Notes: generated by a model not told the origin, from the letters alone. A stretch of 64,000 nt of DNA from Antennarius striatus (GCF_040054535.1 NC_090780.1:14026501-14090500); one strand, 5' to 3'. Positions 24,100 to 42,629 are shown, counted from the first letter of the stretch. Numbers and translations: made by a program.

Positions 24100-24820
24100 A
24101 CTCCATCCATCCATCCATCTTCCACCGCTCATCCGTAATCGGGTCGCAGGGGCAGCAGCTTCAACAGGGAGCCCCAAACTTCCCTTTCCCGGCCACATCC
24201 ACCAGCTCTGACTGGGGGATCCCAAGGCGTTCCCAGGCCAGTGTTGAGATATGAAAAAAACCCTCCACCTGGTCCTTGGTCTGCCCCAAGGTCTCCTCCC
24301 ACCTGGACGTACCAGAAACACCTCCCTAGGGAGGCGTCCCAGAGGCATCTGCACCAGATGCCCAAAACACCTCAACTGACTCCTTTCCACACGAAGGAGC
24401 AGCGGCTCTACCCTGAGCCCCTCGCAAACAGCAGTGTTTCTCATCTTATCTCTAAGGGAGACACCAGCTATCCACCTGAGCCCGCGGTCTCGTTCTTTCA
24501 GTCATGACCCATCGCTCATGACCATAGGTGAGGGTAGGAACGAAGATTGAACGGTAGATGGAGAGCTTTGCTTCTTGGTTAGCTCCCTCTTTGTGACAAC
24601 AGTGCAGTAAAGCGACTGCAATACCGCTCCTTCTGCCCCAATTCTCTGTCCAATCTCACGCTCCATTGTTCCCTCACTCGTGAACAGGACCCCAAGATAC
24701 TTAAACTCCTTCACTTGTGAAAGGACCTCATTCCTCACTCGGAGAAGGCAGTCCACCAGTTTCCTGCTGAGGACCATGGCCTCAGATTTGGAGGTGCTAA
24801 TCCTCATCCCTGCCGCTTCA
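24100..24820 (-). mobile_element. LINE reverse-transcriptase C-terminal fragment
   Basis: The minus strand carries, across frameshifts, GMRISTSKSEAMVLSRK, then EVLSQVKEFKYLGVLFTSEG, TMEREIGQRIG and VVTKREL, then LRCFGHLVQMPLGRLPREVF and RPWGRPRTRW. This order is the end of a fish LINE reverse-transcriptase protein. It ends at (CCAT)n near 24,105 and is cut at 24,820 by a Tc1/mariner-type element. Confidence 0.8.
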
Positions 24821-25362
24821 CACTGCCCAGCAAAAAAAAAAGTCACACATTCTAATATTTCATAGGACTGCCTGTAGCTTTGATTGCAGTGCGCATTTGC
24901 TGCGGCATTGTTTCGACAACCTCGTATAACGTCACAGCATTTATTTCTGTCCAGAATTGCATTAATTTTTGGCCGAGTCCTTGTATTGACGATAGGAGTC
25001 AAACCACTCTGCAAGGTCTTCTCCAGCACATCCAATAGACTTTGAATGGAGATAAGCTCAGGACTGTGGGGGCCAATTGATGTGTCAAAATGAATCCTCA
25101 CGCTCCCTGGACCACTCTTTCACAATTATAGTCCGACAAATTTTGGCATTGTTGTCCTGGAATATGATTGTGCCATCCGGGAGAAAAAATCCATTTATGG
25201 GATAGCCTGGTCATTCAGTACATTCAGATACTCAGCTTACTTAATTTTTTTGCTGAATAATATTGCTGAGCCTAGACTTGACCAACCGAAGCAACCCCTG
25301 ATTATAACACTGCAATTTGCTTATTGAAACCCAAATGGTGACTTTTTTTGGGCCGGGCAGTG
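24821..25362 (-). mobile_element. Tc1/mariner-type non-autonomous or degraded element
   Basis: Inverted terminal repeats are visible: CACTGCCCAGC followed by an A run and GTCAC at 24,821, and the complement GTGACTTTTTTTGGGCCGGG CAGTG at 25,339-25,362, followed by TA. The inside, on the minus strand, reads PELISIQSLLDVLEKTLQSG and then INAI..NKCCDVI. This corresponds to the Tc1 transposase end after the last catalytic acidic residue (the consensus there reads ...PELNPIE.LW..L). It is about 542 bp, with most of the transposase lost. The left flank is CA where TA is expected. Confidence 0.8.
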
Positions 25363-25364
25363 TA

Positions 25365-25712
25365 CGTGTGCAAAGACAGCCATTTACACATTAACACAAA
25401 GGACTTGCTAGTTTTGTGAATCATGCCCAACCAAACTGCATGGCCTTAGAGATTTACACAGCACTTATCTGCCTCAGTTCACATTAACATTTCATGGACA
25501 AAGTACCGTAACAGACAGATTCAGGGCTTAATGATAACCCATATATCAATATCACACACTGTACAGTATATTTAGTAATTAATTCAAGCATTGCAAAAAA
25601 ATATCTACAAACCATCAAAATGCAGAGACATGGGTGGCGCTTGACAGATTTTTTAAAACCATTTCTCGCTTAACAGGTTTTTTTTAACAATGACAACTTG
25701 AGTGTATTATGT
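25365..25712. other. Intergenic DNA, nothing recognised
   Basis: AT-rich sequence without recognised features. Confidence 0.45.
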
Positions 25713-25714
25713 GT

Positions 25715-26046
25715 TGTCACGGGTGTGGTTAGGACCCAATTGCAGTTTACAGGGAGAAGTCCACATTTACAGTTTTAATCAAAATCCTACAACAGGTTGG
25801 CAGAAGATCGGGCAAGGACAGGAAAACAGGCAAAATCCAGGAAACAAACAAAATCACATGGAAGTCCAAGAAAGCTGAAGAGTAGGATTAGTTGATCAAT
25901 CTATCAGCAACCTGAGGTCTGAGCGGCGCTCAGTAGAGTGGAGCCTGATTGGGGATGGGAAGCAGGTGACAGGAATGAGTGGATTGAATAGGAATGAATG
26001 CAGGATACAGAGGAGTCAAGGGTAAACTGGAATTGGGGCTGTGACA
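25715..26046. mobile_element. Non-autonomous DNA-transposon-like repeat
   Basis: Starts TGTCACGGGTGTGGTTAGGA and ends GGGGCTGTGACA, so the termini TGTCAC/GTGACA are inverted. The purine-rich inside (AGGACAGGAAAACAGGCAAA) and absence of a frame fit a common fish MITE-like repeat of about 330 bp. The superfamily is not assigned. Confidence 0.5.
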
Positions 26047-26049
26047 TTT

Positions 26050-26925
26050 TTATTATTATGAGCTGAGATCATCATCAACAGAAAGAACAAACAAACTTTG
26101 AGAGAGGTCATCTTTGTTCACGAATAGTAACCAAACATTCCCTGCTCCTCTCACCATCTAGACATCCAAATAGAATTGGATTACTGTAGTATATTTTGCT
26201 AGTGTGTCAAAGACTAAAAGTTTTTCAAATTATTTTTACAATGGAATTAAAAAATAAAAAAAGAGACTCAAGCTTCTTCAATTGATTTTTACAATGATGG
26301 TCAAAGGTATATTTAATTTATAATTGATGACAGCTGGTCCAGTGAGCATTGAGACATTTCTTCCTTTGATTTTTTTTTCTCTTTGTGTTGGTTGTTTGTC
26401 TTGTGTATGTGTAGCTATGCTGAAATAAAATTGACAGGGATTCATTGCTATAGCAACAACTTCGGTATTTTTAGCAGTTCTACACCTCAATACATTGAAG
26501 GCTTGACCTCATTTCTCATTCAGAGATATTGCGTAACATGAATGAATGATACTTGGCATGCAACTAATTTTAATACAATGACTATGACTAGGTTATGTGA
26601 AGCAGTAAAAACTGATACGTTCTTGTCTTCACTAGATTCTTGCTTGATTCCCTAATCTTGCAAGAGAATATAATTTAGCCCAACACTGAATTCACAATCT
26701 ACTGTTGCGTGGTGTCACTGGATCATCTCAATGATTTCACAATGCACTACATGAACTGATTGACCCCACTGCCAAACAGTAATGTGATAAATATCACTCT
26801 TAAGATAAGGCAAGAATGCACCGCTCTTTAGTGTTAGTATGCACAAATGCTCGTGTGTTCATTGCAAGGAGACCTGCAGTGATCTGAGTGCATGATATGA
26901 CACGTATTCACAGTTCAAAGATTTT
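26050..26925. other. Intergenic DNA, nothing recognised
   Basis: No supported gene or element. Confidence 0.5.
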
Positions 26926-26929
26926 TACG

Positions 26930-27105
26930 TCCCGCTTCAAAGCGGTGATGTATTGTAATTGTCAGTATTCGTGTGTTCATCCGTTCGTCTGTTCGTTAGT
27001 CCACCAAATATCTTCGCAACCATTCTTAGCTTTGACCTACCCTGAAAGGTCAAAGCTATGGACTTGTCAGGTACTACTTCGCGGGATGTTGCAGTCTCTG
27101 ACTGA
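26930..27105 (+). mobile_element. Helitron-like element, copy 2 (internally deleted)
   Basis: Starts TCCCGCTTCAAAGCGGTGAT and keeps about the first 95 bp of the family. It then jumps near 27,027 to the 3' third (AGCTTTGACCTACCCTGAAA) and the terminal hairpin GCAGTC-TCT-GACTGA (27,091-27,105). The CTRR end is lost or diverged. Confidence 0.6.
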
Positions 27106-27109
27106 CAGA

Positions 27110-30100
27110 GGAGACACTTCCCTGTGAAACCAACCAGTGACACAGGATGTGACTCCTCACCGCACAGCAGCTGCAGCAAAGTGCATCTGAATTCATATGA
27201 AACAGTGGCTGTGCACGTGACACCAGTTGGCTGAGGTTACCATGGTTACATCTCCAAAATGGTATCACTGTTATAATGAATCAAATTCTGCAATGTTGAT
27301 AGCTTATTTCTGTACATACTCAAAAAAGGTAATGAGGTGTAAGATTTATGTTTTAACAAAAGAAATAAAAGGAACATAACTCATTTCTTGGCTACACATC
27401 TATATTAATGGAAAAGTTATTCTATTTTAATTGTAAGGATCAGTGTTGATTTAAAGTTACCTTAAGTTACCTTTAAACAGAGTATTTTGTGCATCCAGTT
27501 TAGCTATTTCTACAGCTGAATGCAGCTATGTTGCTGCATGCCTTGCCCCTTGGGCCATTCTGTGGAGGTGATATCAGTGCACACCCTGTATCAAGACCAG
27601 ATGTACATAAGAGACAGTGTTGCATGGAGAATTAGGTCTCATGAGATGTTTTTTACTTTGGAAGTGTTTGAGCTGTTGAGATTTGTGAATGAAATATGAT
27701 AGAAAATCAAAACTTATTTAGGTACTACTGGACATGTTTATGTGAGAAGATGGTGCAATAAAATTATTAAATCTAACATCATTTTTTGTGTCATCTCAGT
27801 GTCCGACTACACCTTAATGTATCCGTTTGTCTAAAGTTGTAAAAGCTCAATGGTGAGAGGGATACACATTAATCCTAATGGGAATCATTGCTAAATACTG
27901 CAAATAAAAATAATAGCCAGTACTATTTTAACACAGTGCACTGCCAGTAGCATAGAGATGTACTTCAGAAGGAACAGTCTAACCAGGTTGTTTTCACACC
28001 CATGGTCAAGAGCAGACAGTAAACCAAACCTGAGACTGTGAAGGCAGTTGTGAGTCTATAACCCAAACTTGTCTCTGGGACAAAGTCAATTCAACCAGTT
28101 TATTAGAGGTTAAAGCTATACAAACAACTCTGCTGTGAAGCGCCATTTCAGACGATAGACACATGTCACATGTTTCAAGACTATGATGTCACAGCTCATT
28201 ACGCAACTCACCTTGAACCATGGTCAACAGATTGATCAGATTACAAGCAGCCACATGGAGGAATAAAATGGTAGCCGATCAGAGGGAAAATTTATGACAT
28301 AATTAACCTGAATACTCTGCACTCTGTCCTCACAGTTGATTCATTTTTTATAATGGTTTTGTATCAAACTTTTATCTCCATAGCAGTAGTACCATTGCCG
28401 ACATAGTCTTCATGCAGAGACTGACCTCTCCCCCAAAACCTTTGTTCCTGGAAGTCCACTGAACAGCAGTTGAAATGTAATAACCTTACAAAGTTGTTGT
28501 TGTAGTCATTTGTTTTCAGCATATCTCACTTATTCTTACTTTTACCTTTTGAACACCATGTTGCCAAAATAAGAGAGTTGTAAGACTGGATTGCAAGAGT
28601 AATACATTTCCTAATGCATCTGGTGCGGACTGGGCACCAGCACATCAGCTCCCACTGATGCGCTGACATCTGGTTGCTGTAAATACGATTGTTTACCATT
28701 TACAATGTTTTCATGATTATCTGATCAATCAGCAATCCTTGTTGTCTTTGTGTAGGCATTTTCATCCAGGGAAGACCATCAGGACAGGAAATGTGACAAC
28801 TTGACATTGATTTGCAGTGATCTTTCCTTAACTTGAGCCCTTGCCCCATCTGAAGTACTAGCAGTTGAGCAATTTGTATGGCCCAATAATTAATGATGTA
28901 CAAAGTCACATGGATATTTACCATTGCAGTCTTTAGTGTGAAAAGATGTTTACTGCTTTGTATAATGCAGTACACATGGAACTATCTGTCATCCTTGTGC
29001 TCATACACCAATTTAATCTGATTTTCATTTCACCGGCTGGCTATATGCTCTAAATTATATTAAATCAAATAACACAAGTAGAGAGAGCCTGTGAGAGGTA
29101 CCTGGAATAAAAATAGGAAAAAGAAGAAACTCATAACTCATCTGGATTTTATCAGATGTGTAAATGTCCATGTGTCAATGCCACTGTCCAGTTTATAGAG
29201 AGGAATATTCATTCAAACCGGACATTTATTTCCACTTTAAATAAGAGTCTCTAATAAGCATGCAAACTTGTGATAGGTGTGACTGAGTGAATCCTTTGTG
29301 GACATTTTTAATTGACATTTTTCTGACCAGTCAAACTCCCCAATAAGAGGAACAAATATACTGGTATATATTTACGTGCACACTCCCAACAGCAACCACT
29401 GTGACGTGTATGGGTGTGTGTGTGCTCAAAATAACTTCAACAGGACAAGACAGGCAAGTAGGGCTGTGAGTGTACAGTTTGTAATCTGCAATAATCTGGA
29501 TCAAGTCCGATGACTACAATTCAGTCAGCGATGGTAAACATTTGCATTATGTTGTGGCCTCATCCTCCTGTCAGTGTGCGTCTCCAGGGTAAAACCTTGT
29601 GACACTGACCCTCCTCATGTATACATTCCTCCTCATGACCTGTTGTGATGTCAGACTCTCCATGAAGTCATTGTGCTGCCCATAGATGGCTAACAGTGAG
29701 TTGATTTGTCTGTATGTGGGTGGAGCAGGTGTGTTCCAGTGATAAGCCCTCAGCCATACTTTCAACCTTTATTTGCAGTACACTTGTGTCAATAAGTACT
29801 TTTTAATTACTATGACAGAGATTGTAGCAGTGCAATAGTCTAATGTGTGTACGGTACATCTCTGTGTATTGTTTTTATTCAAGCTTTTGCAACGCCTAAG
29901 AGGTTTACTTATTTACCACTCATTAGAACAAGGTCAGGGTTGTGTTTATGTTAAGAGCTGATGAGGGAACCTTTAAACTGGTTACATAAGATAGAAGCAT
30001 TGCAGCCGTTAGAAAGAGATCTGGGGTACAGAGAAAATGAAAACAGCAAATGACCCCTCGATTCTAACCCCATCACGTCTGATGGTGTGATGATTTAGAA

Positions 30101-31595
30101 AGGTTTTGCTCACTTTAGACCACCTAATTTATGTTTTTCACTCGTTTCCCTCTGAGCCAGATTAAAGGCACGTTGATGATTTCTTTGCCATTTTACCTTT
30201 CATACCTTATGGGTAGCAGTCAGTCCGTAAGTGAAATGAAGTCAGTTCAGCTGAAATATCTCAAAAATATAAGACAGATTTCCATGTTTTGTGCAGAATG
30301 ACTTAAGTGACTGCTATTTCATCAACTACAAGAATCAGATTAAAATTGAATTTTTGAATGCTTTGGTTTGTAATTGAATGCATGAAAATTGTAATATCCT
30401 CACTAGTCATTGCTCTGGTTCATTTAGAACTAATTAGCATAGATTTAGCAAAAACAAAGATGGTGAATGTTTGACATGATGTCTATTTATTATCAAGTTG
30501 CTAACAAAGCCATTGAATACATGAGCATGCTGATGTTAGAATGCTGATCTCAGCAGGCCACTTTCACAGACCTTTTCTCCATATCAGACCTTCAGGAATT
30601 AATTACTTTTTGTATGTGAAGATAAAGGGCCAAGATGTTCTTTATCAACCCTTTAAATCTGTGAAAAATTTGGTTCACAGATGACTTGGCTTCTTTGATT
30701 CCTTCATGTTTATTTGACTTAGCTCATGAGGTCAAGGACACAACGTACTTCTGTCTGCTGGATCTTCAGTGGATTATAGAGACAATCAAATCCAACAGTT
30801 AAAATTTGCAACCTTTGACCCCCCTGGACATAAAGAATACACTACAAGCGTGGAGATTATCAGCCTTCTGTCTAATGCCAAGACAGCATTTTATACAATA
30901 TGAGAGCATATTCAAAGTCAAGCCAGCAGTACATAGAAATAATCTGAAAAATGAAAATCAGTCATATGAGCAATATTTAGGAGATAATAACAATATGAAG
31001 TAAAGTTACAGACATTTAAGTTACTGTTGTTTTTGGGGAATGGAAATAATTGAAGTGGGTTACAACAGCAGAGCAGTGAGAGACTCACACTGCTGGGTCT
31101 CATGGTGATCTTGTGACTCTTTACACCCACTCCATTCCTTGTGTGGATGCACTGTCCCCCCTACTCTCCAAGAACGTCAATAACATAGCAGAGGCCACAT
31201 TATCATGTCACCGTAAACACCAGTTGTTACCCTTCTAAAGCCCCTGACATCTGCTGCTCCCTCCCTATTTCAGAATTCTACTATCTACTGCAGTGGTAAT
31301 CAGCTTTGAAAACACAATAGATGTGAAAAGCACAAATACAAACTTTACAACAAACAAATTGCAGATGAATGTTATATCTCACTTTTTGAGACAGAGAGGT
31401 TACCCTGTTTGGATAGAGGGTGTAAATTAATTTTCAAAACAAGAGAAAGGAACAGTTGCCTTGGTTAGAGGTTAAATTCTCAAGACAAAGAATGAGCTGA
31501 ATCAGTGAAAAAAACACAAGCAGTAAATAACAGCTGTAATTGTGACATTCTTCCACTTTACATCAAAGTCAAAGCTTCTTTTCAGCTAGCACATC
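27110..31595. other. 4.5-kb gene desert without recognised elements
   Basis: Frames are short, domain-free and lack splice context. No SINE, LINE, tRNA or long tandem repeat stands out. Unannotated regulatory sequence is possible but not visible to me. Confidence 0.45.
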
Positions 31596-31601
31596 GTTAC
31601 A

Positions 31602-31729
31602 TCTCCGCTTCAAAGCGGTGATGTATTGTAATTGTCAGTGCTCGTGTGTTCATTCATTTGTTCGTCCATCCATCTGTCGGTTAGTATGTCCTCCAAATAT
31701 CTTCACAACCGTTGCAGATCCTGTTCATG
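31602..31729 (+). mobile_element. Helitron-like element, copy 3, left part
   Basis: A|TC start (A31,601, TC 31,602-31,603), the 5' palindrome CCGCTTCAAAGCGG and the shared 5' body up to GTTGCAGAT, where a LINE fragment interrupts it. The right part resumes at about 33,332. Confidence 0.65.
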
Positions 31730-33331
31730 TCCTCTTTCACTACATCCATAAACCTCCTCTTTGGTCTTCCTCTAAGCCTCCTGCCTGGCAGTTCACAATT
31801 CAGCATCCTTCTACCAATATATTCACTATCTCTCCTCTGGACATGTCCAAACCATCTCAGTCTGACTCTGACTTTATCTCCAAAACCTCTAACATGTGCT
31901 GTCCCTCTGATGTACTCATTCCTGATCCTACCCATCCTGGTCACTCCCAAAGAGAACCTCAGCATCTTCATGTCTGCTAGCTCCAGCTCTGTGTCCTGTC
32001 TTTTCCTCAGTGACACCTACTCTAGACCAAACAACATCTCTGGTGTCACCACAGTTTTGTACACCTTTCCTTTCATTTTAGCGGAAAGTCTTTTATCCCC
32101 CACACACCTGACACTTTTCTCCACCCGTTCCATCCTACCTGTACACGCTTCTTCACCTCTTTTACACACTCTCCATTACTCTGGACTGTTGACCCCAAGT
32201 ACTTAAAATCCTCCACCTTCTTGATCTCTTCTCCCTGTTACCTCACTCTTCCACTTGGGTCCCTCTCATTCACACACATGTACTCTGTCTTACTGCGGCT
32301 AACCTTCATTCCTCTCCTTTCAAGGAAAAACCTCCACCTCTCTAGCTTCTCCTCCACCTGTTCCCTGCTCTCACTATAGATCACAATGCCATCTGCAAGC
32401 ATCTAGTCCATGGAGATTCCTGTCTAACCTCATCTGTCAGCCTGTCCATCACCATAGCGAACAAGAAGAGGCTCAGAGCTGATCCCTGATGCAGTCCCAC
32501 CTCCGCCTTGAACTCCTCTGTCACACCTACAGCACACCTCACCACTGTCTTACAGTCCTCATACATGTCCTGCACCGCTCTAACATACTTCCCTGTCCCT
32601 CCAGACTTCCTCATACGATACCACCATTCCTCTCTGGGCACCCTGTCATAAGCTTTCTCCAGATCTACAAAAACACAATGCAGCTCCCTCTAGTCTTCTC
32701 TGTACTTCTCTATCAACCTCAAAGCAAATACTGCATCTGTAGTACTCCTTTTTGGCATGAAACCATACTGCTGCTCACAAATGCGCACTTCTGCCTTTGG
32801 TCTAGCTTCAACTACTCTTACTCATAACTTCATTGTATGGCTCATCAATTTTATTCTTCTGTAGTTGCCACAACCCTGAAAATCTTACACTTCTCCTCCA
32901 TTCCTCAGGCACCTTCTCCCCATCTAAGATCCTGTTAAACAACCCAGTCAGAAACTGTACTGCCACCTCTCCTAGACAATTCCATACCTCCACAGGTATA
33001 TTATCAGGACCGAGTGCCTTTCCACTCTTCATCCTCTTCAACGCCCTCCTCACTTCATCTTGACTAATCTTTGCTTCTACCTGGTCCATAACAAGCACAT
33101 CTTCTAGTCTTTGTTCTCTCTCATTTTCCTTGTTCATTAACTCTTCAAAGTACTCTTTCCATCTTCCCATCACACTACTGCCACCTGTCAATATTCTTCC
33201 ATCCCTACCTGCTGCACGTCCTTCCCAACTCTGTCTCTCTGTCTTGCCAACCTGTATAGATCAGTCTCTCCCTTCTTACTGTCCAACCTACAATATAGTA
33301 GCATACAAGTCTTGTTTTCTCTTGTGGCTAC
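31730..33331 (-). mobile_element. LINE (RTE-like) reverse-transcriptase fragment, 1.6 kb
   Basis: The minus strand encodes in order: VRRALKRMKSGKALGPDNIP and LTGLFNRILDGEKVPEEWRR (33,150-32,880), then the catalytic-domain parts RAVQDMYEDCKTVVRCAVGV, GLHQGSALSLFLFAMVMDRL (32,600-32,400), and the C-terminal LRFSLGVTRMGRIRNEYIRG and RPKRRFMDVVKED (31,960-31,735). Several frameshifts and stops interrupt it, and both protein ends are missing. It lies inside a Helitron-like copy. Confidence 0.85.
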
Positions 33332-33512
33332 AAATAGAAAGATGAAACAAAAAGCACATTACTCGGGTGGAAAAAGGGATGAAAATGAGATGATGACCTT
33401 GACTTTGGGAAAATTGGGTCAAGGTCACATTTCAACTTTTGTACAATCACGAACCGGATAAGATAGACAGATGAGGCAGAAGGCCAGTGTGAGTAAGACC
33501 ATATATCAAATT
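33332..33512 (+). mobile_element. Helitron-like element, copy 3, right part
   Basis: Resumes at AATAGAAAGATGAAACAAAA exactly where the left part stopped. It continues through GATGACCTTGACTTTGGGAA to AAGGCCAGTGTGAGTAAGAC, then ends early, before the palindrome and terminal hairpin. Confidence 0.65.
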
Positions 33513-33514
33513 TT

Positions 33515-34565
33515 AAGACATGTTGGGACACGGAGTGGGCTTTCCTAAAGTTTAAAAATAAGGAGAAACTACCTGTTTAGAAAATACAGTAAATTGGTTA
33601 AATTTGGTTCAATAAATTTATTGCAACTCAATTGCAGCAGTCAAAATGAATAATAATGATGCACCATTTCCTACACGCCCTTTTCACATGTAGATCCTTT
33701 TCTATTTTTCCTTTGTTTCTTCATACTGAACAAACCAATGCCAACCAACCTGTCTTGCAGTGCCACCTCATCAGGTCATGTGATTCAGATGTTGCTTTGG
33801 TACTGACTGGTTCAAAGCCAAAACTTTAAATGCAACATTGTTGAGTTTTGCTCATAAACTTTCCTTTTATACGGCAAAATGTGTACATAGTCTGTTTTTA
33901 GACTTTTATATTGAGGCTTGTTTTAACTTTGCATCAACAGGGATATGACTGGAGAGTCCGGTTTGTCTGTTTACTCTGTGAAAATAGCTTAGGGCTGTTG
34001 ATCTTCCTTCCAGGTTTCATGACATCAGTAAGTAAAGAACTGAGGTATCATCATTGATAAATTATTTTTACCTGTGTCCTATAACTATTAGAAATTGTTA
34101 TTTATTTCTCTGTGGTTCCATGAGCAAGCAGTCTCAGCTGATTGCACATCTGCTTAAATGCAAAAACAACCGATGAACTTGCACACTACTGTGTAGCTAG
34201 GATTATATGTAATGGATCATGTTTATAAATATTAAGTATTTATTTCAAGGCTGTTCCATGGACTTGGCATTCTTCAGTTCTGCTGTACAGTAGTTGAGTG
34301 TGCGTGGCCCTACACTTGTTGATAGACTGGCTTGAGAGAGGCTCTACAGACTGTATTCACAAGTCGGCGTCCTTTGGACTGGATCGTCCTCATTCGTCAG
34401 GTCACTGCTGCTCTCTGGTGGAGACAGGCCTGTCGATTTTTATTTTAGATTCACTTTTTGAAGCCATAACCGTAGCTTCTCCAACTGCTGATTACCTTAA
34501 AAAAATAATATGTGCCACTCAAAATTTTAAAATACAAATCAAATTTAGAAAATCTCCACAGTGCA
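33515..34565. other. Intergenic DNA, nothing recognised
   Basis: No supported feature. Confidence 0.45.
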
Positions 34566-34569
34566 CCAT

Positions 34570-34774
34570 TGTCACACTCAGAGGGTCCCCTGCTGTAAAT
34601 CAGCTGGGATAAGCTCCAACCCCTGTGACCCACAAAAAGCATAAGAAGCAGATCAGATGATGAATAAATAATTAAATGAATGAATGAATGAATGAATGAA
34701 TGAATGCATGAATGAATGAATGAATGAATGAATGAATGAATGAATGAATGAATGAATGAATGAATGAATGAACG
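34570..34774 (+). repeat. SINE tail plus (TGAA)n microsatellite
   Basis: A short remnant of an HE1-type tail (AATCAGCTGGGATAAGCTCC at about 34,597-34,616) leads into an approximately 100-bp (TGAA)n array (34,675-34,774) with few interruptions. Confidence 0.8.
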
Positions 34775-34784
34775 AATTTAAAAA

Positions 34785-34920
34785 ATCCATCTATCCATTG
34801 TCTAGACCTACTTCTTCCGTTGTCATGGGTCGCAGGGTGCTGGAGCCTATCCCAGCCGACTGGGGGGGGTGAGACAGGGTATACTCGGGGTGTGACACCA
34901 GTGCACCACAGAATTTTATA
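34785..34920 (+). mobile_element. LINE/SINE 3'-end fragment
   Basis: Carries GGGTCGCAGGGTGCTGGAGC and CTATCCCAGCCGACTGG, a 3' end shared by many fish L2-type LINEs and their SINEs. A related copy lies at 62,675-62,775. Confidence 0.65.
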
Positions 34921-34980
34921 AAATCATCTAAGTAATATGTAACTTTGTCAATAAAATATATAATACAATGTGTGTGTCAG

Positions 34981-34981
<1 letters not shown>

Positions 34982-35071
<90 letters not shown>

Positions 35072-35084
35072 TGTGTCTGTGTAT
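34982..35084 (+). repeat. (GT)n microsatellite
   Basis: About 50 GT units with a TTTG and two TCTG interruptions. Confidence 0.97.
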
Positions 35085-35121
35085 ATATAGTATATATATA
35101 CAATATAGAGATCTTTTTTTT

Positions 35122-35448
35122 TCATTTTAATTTTATATACTGATTTTAATCCCCGCAGGGAAATGAGTGGCAAACTAACACACACACAAAGGACCTGTAC
35201 GCATGCAGGGGAGGTAGAGTGGTAGGCAACTCCTTCATGGTGCGCCCAAATGAGCAACTTCAAAGGGGGACGGCGCCTTGCTCAGGGGCGCCTCGGCAGT
35301 GCTCCGGAGATGAGCTGACGCCTCCTACTGTCAGCTCACCTCTGAGTGTGGTTTTTTTTTGGACGGGAGCAGGAATCGAACTGCCGGACTTGAAGTATTG
35401 GACGACCTGCTCTACCGCCCATTCTACAACTGAGCCACCGCCGCCCCC
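35122..35448 (-). mobile_element. tRNA-derived SINE, copy D
   Basis: Same family and orientation as copy A. The head near 35,448 reads GGGGCGGCGGTGGCTCAG, a GGCAGTTCGATTCCTGC box B lies near 35,380, and the tail reads CATTTCCCTGCGGGG. It ends about 400 bp before the sec61a1 start codon. Confidence 0.85.
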
Positions 35449-35722
35449 ATATATTGTATACAGTATATACTTAGTTACATATATATACGTGTGAGCGTGT
35501 GTGTGTGTATGTGGGTATGAAAATAGTTTGTGAGTGGAAAAATAATTTCACCAAGGGGATGATTAATTTAAAGGATGTTTCTTCTCCTTGTTCTAGAAAA
35601 CAAAAGCCATGTCCCAGTGAATGCAGGCAATACAATAAGAATAAAACACCGTTCCAATGCAGATACTGTACTGCTCTACGGACACGGCCCCTTTAAAGGG
35701 CTGGCTTTAGTGTTTGTAGTGG

Positions 35723-35729
35723 TGACGTG
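35723..35729 (+). promoter_or_regulatory. sec61a1: UPR-element-like site (TGACGTG) upstream of sec61a1
   Basis: TGACGTG matches the core of the XBP1/ATF6 unfolded-protein-response element. It lies 116 bp upstream of the sec61a1 ATG, where the proximal promoter is expected. Function is inferred from the known ER-stress induction of translocon genes. Confidence 0.45.
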
Positions 35730-35844
35730 TCTTTAAGCTTCTCTTCCTCTCCTCACCTCCTGGTGGTTCAGTCGTGTGATTGAATCTAGGCAGGTTTACT
35801 CAACGCTAGTTCAGGAGCACAGCGGTGGACTGTCGGGAGTCAGC

Positions 35845-41826
<5,982 letters not shown>

Positions 41827-42629
41827 AAATAATTTTACATTTATGTGTGTAAAACACCTGCATCCTCAACTTTTGAATTTTTAGGACATTTGAGGACTTC
41901 AGGAACCTCAGGCCCAATGGAATATCGCAAAGTGTTTGGACAACACAACTCCATATTTCCTCCACAAATCTTCAAATATAACACAAAAACTGACTTTTCA
42001 GTTGTACTTCATCAGTTTTTCTACGTGACTTAAGATTATAGCTCCCCAAGATTAATTTTAAGGTTCTCCTGCGGGTGTGGTCCTTTTTTTCAGACTGATA
42101 ATACAGGGCTTCAGTATGGAAGCTTACCCGACCGGATGATGAGGTCAACTGCCTGTTGTGTGCATAAAAGCACTCAATTTGTCTGCTTTGTTTGTTTTTG
42201 TTTATGCATATATATATATAATTTTTTTTTCTGTCACACTATCTTGAGAGGATGTGGAGCAGGAGTTGAACGGTCAAATGCTGAATCTGGTGCTGTCATT
42301 ATCCGATTCGATTGTTGAACAGCGTCTTATAAGATGTGGAGTTTATTGGAGTTCATCCACCCTTCAAAAGAACTTTCAACTTTACATGAATACCAATCTG
42401 ATGACCTATCACAACTATTTTTACTGTGTAGGGAGCAAAAGTATTACTCATTATTCACATTCAAATTTTTGGTTTGCTTTAAGTGCCCCTGCATTAATCG
42501 CATTTCCACAGCTGTGTCAATTCATTGATTTTTTTGTACATAGACCGTGCATTAAATATCTTAAATGTAAGATAAATATCTTTTGAATATGTAAAGATAA
42601 ATGTATTTCAGAACAAACAGAGAATTCTC

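Noticed and set aside
24502-25101. 199-codon minus-strand frame as a single gene
   Set aside because: Its first part is Tc1-type transposase remnant and its second part LINE reverse transcriptase, read through the inverted repeat.
31618-31980. Repeated frame beginning MMYCNCQCS in several places (39,456; 40,611) as a small gene family
   Set aside because: It comes from the Helitron-like repeat; the frames end differently and show no selection-like conservation.
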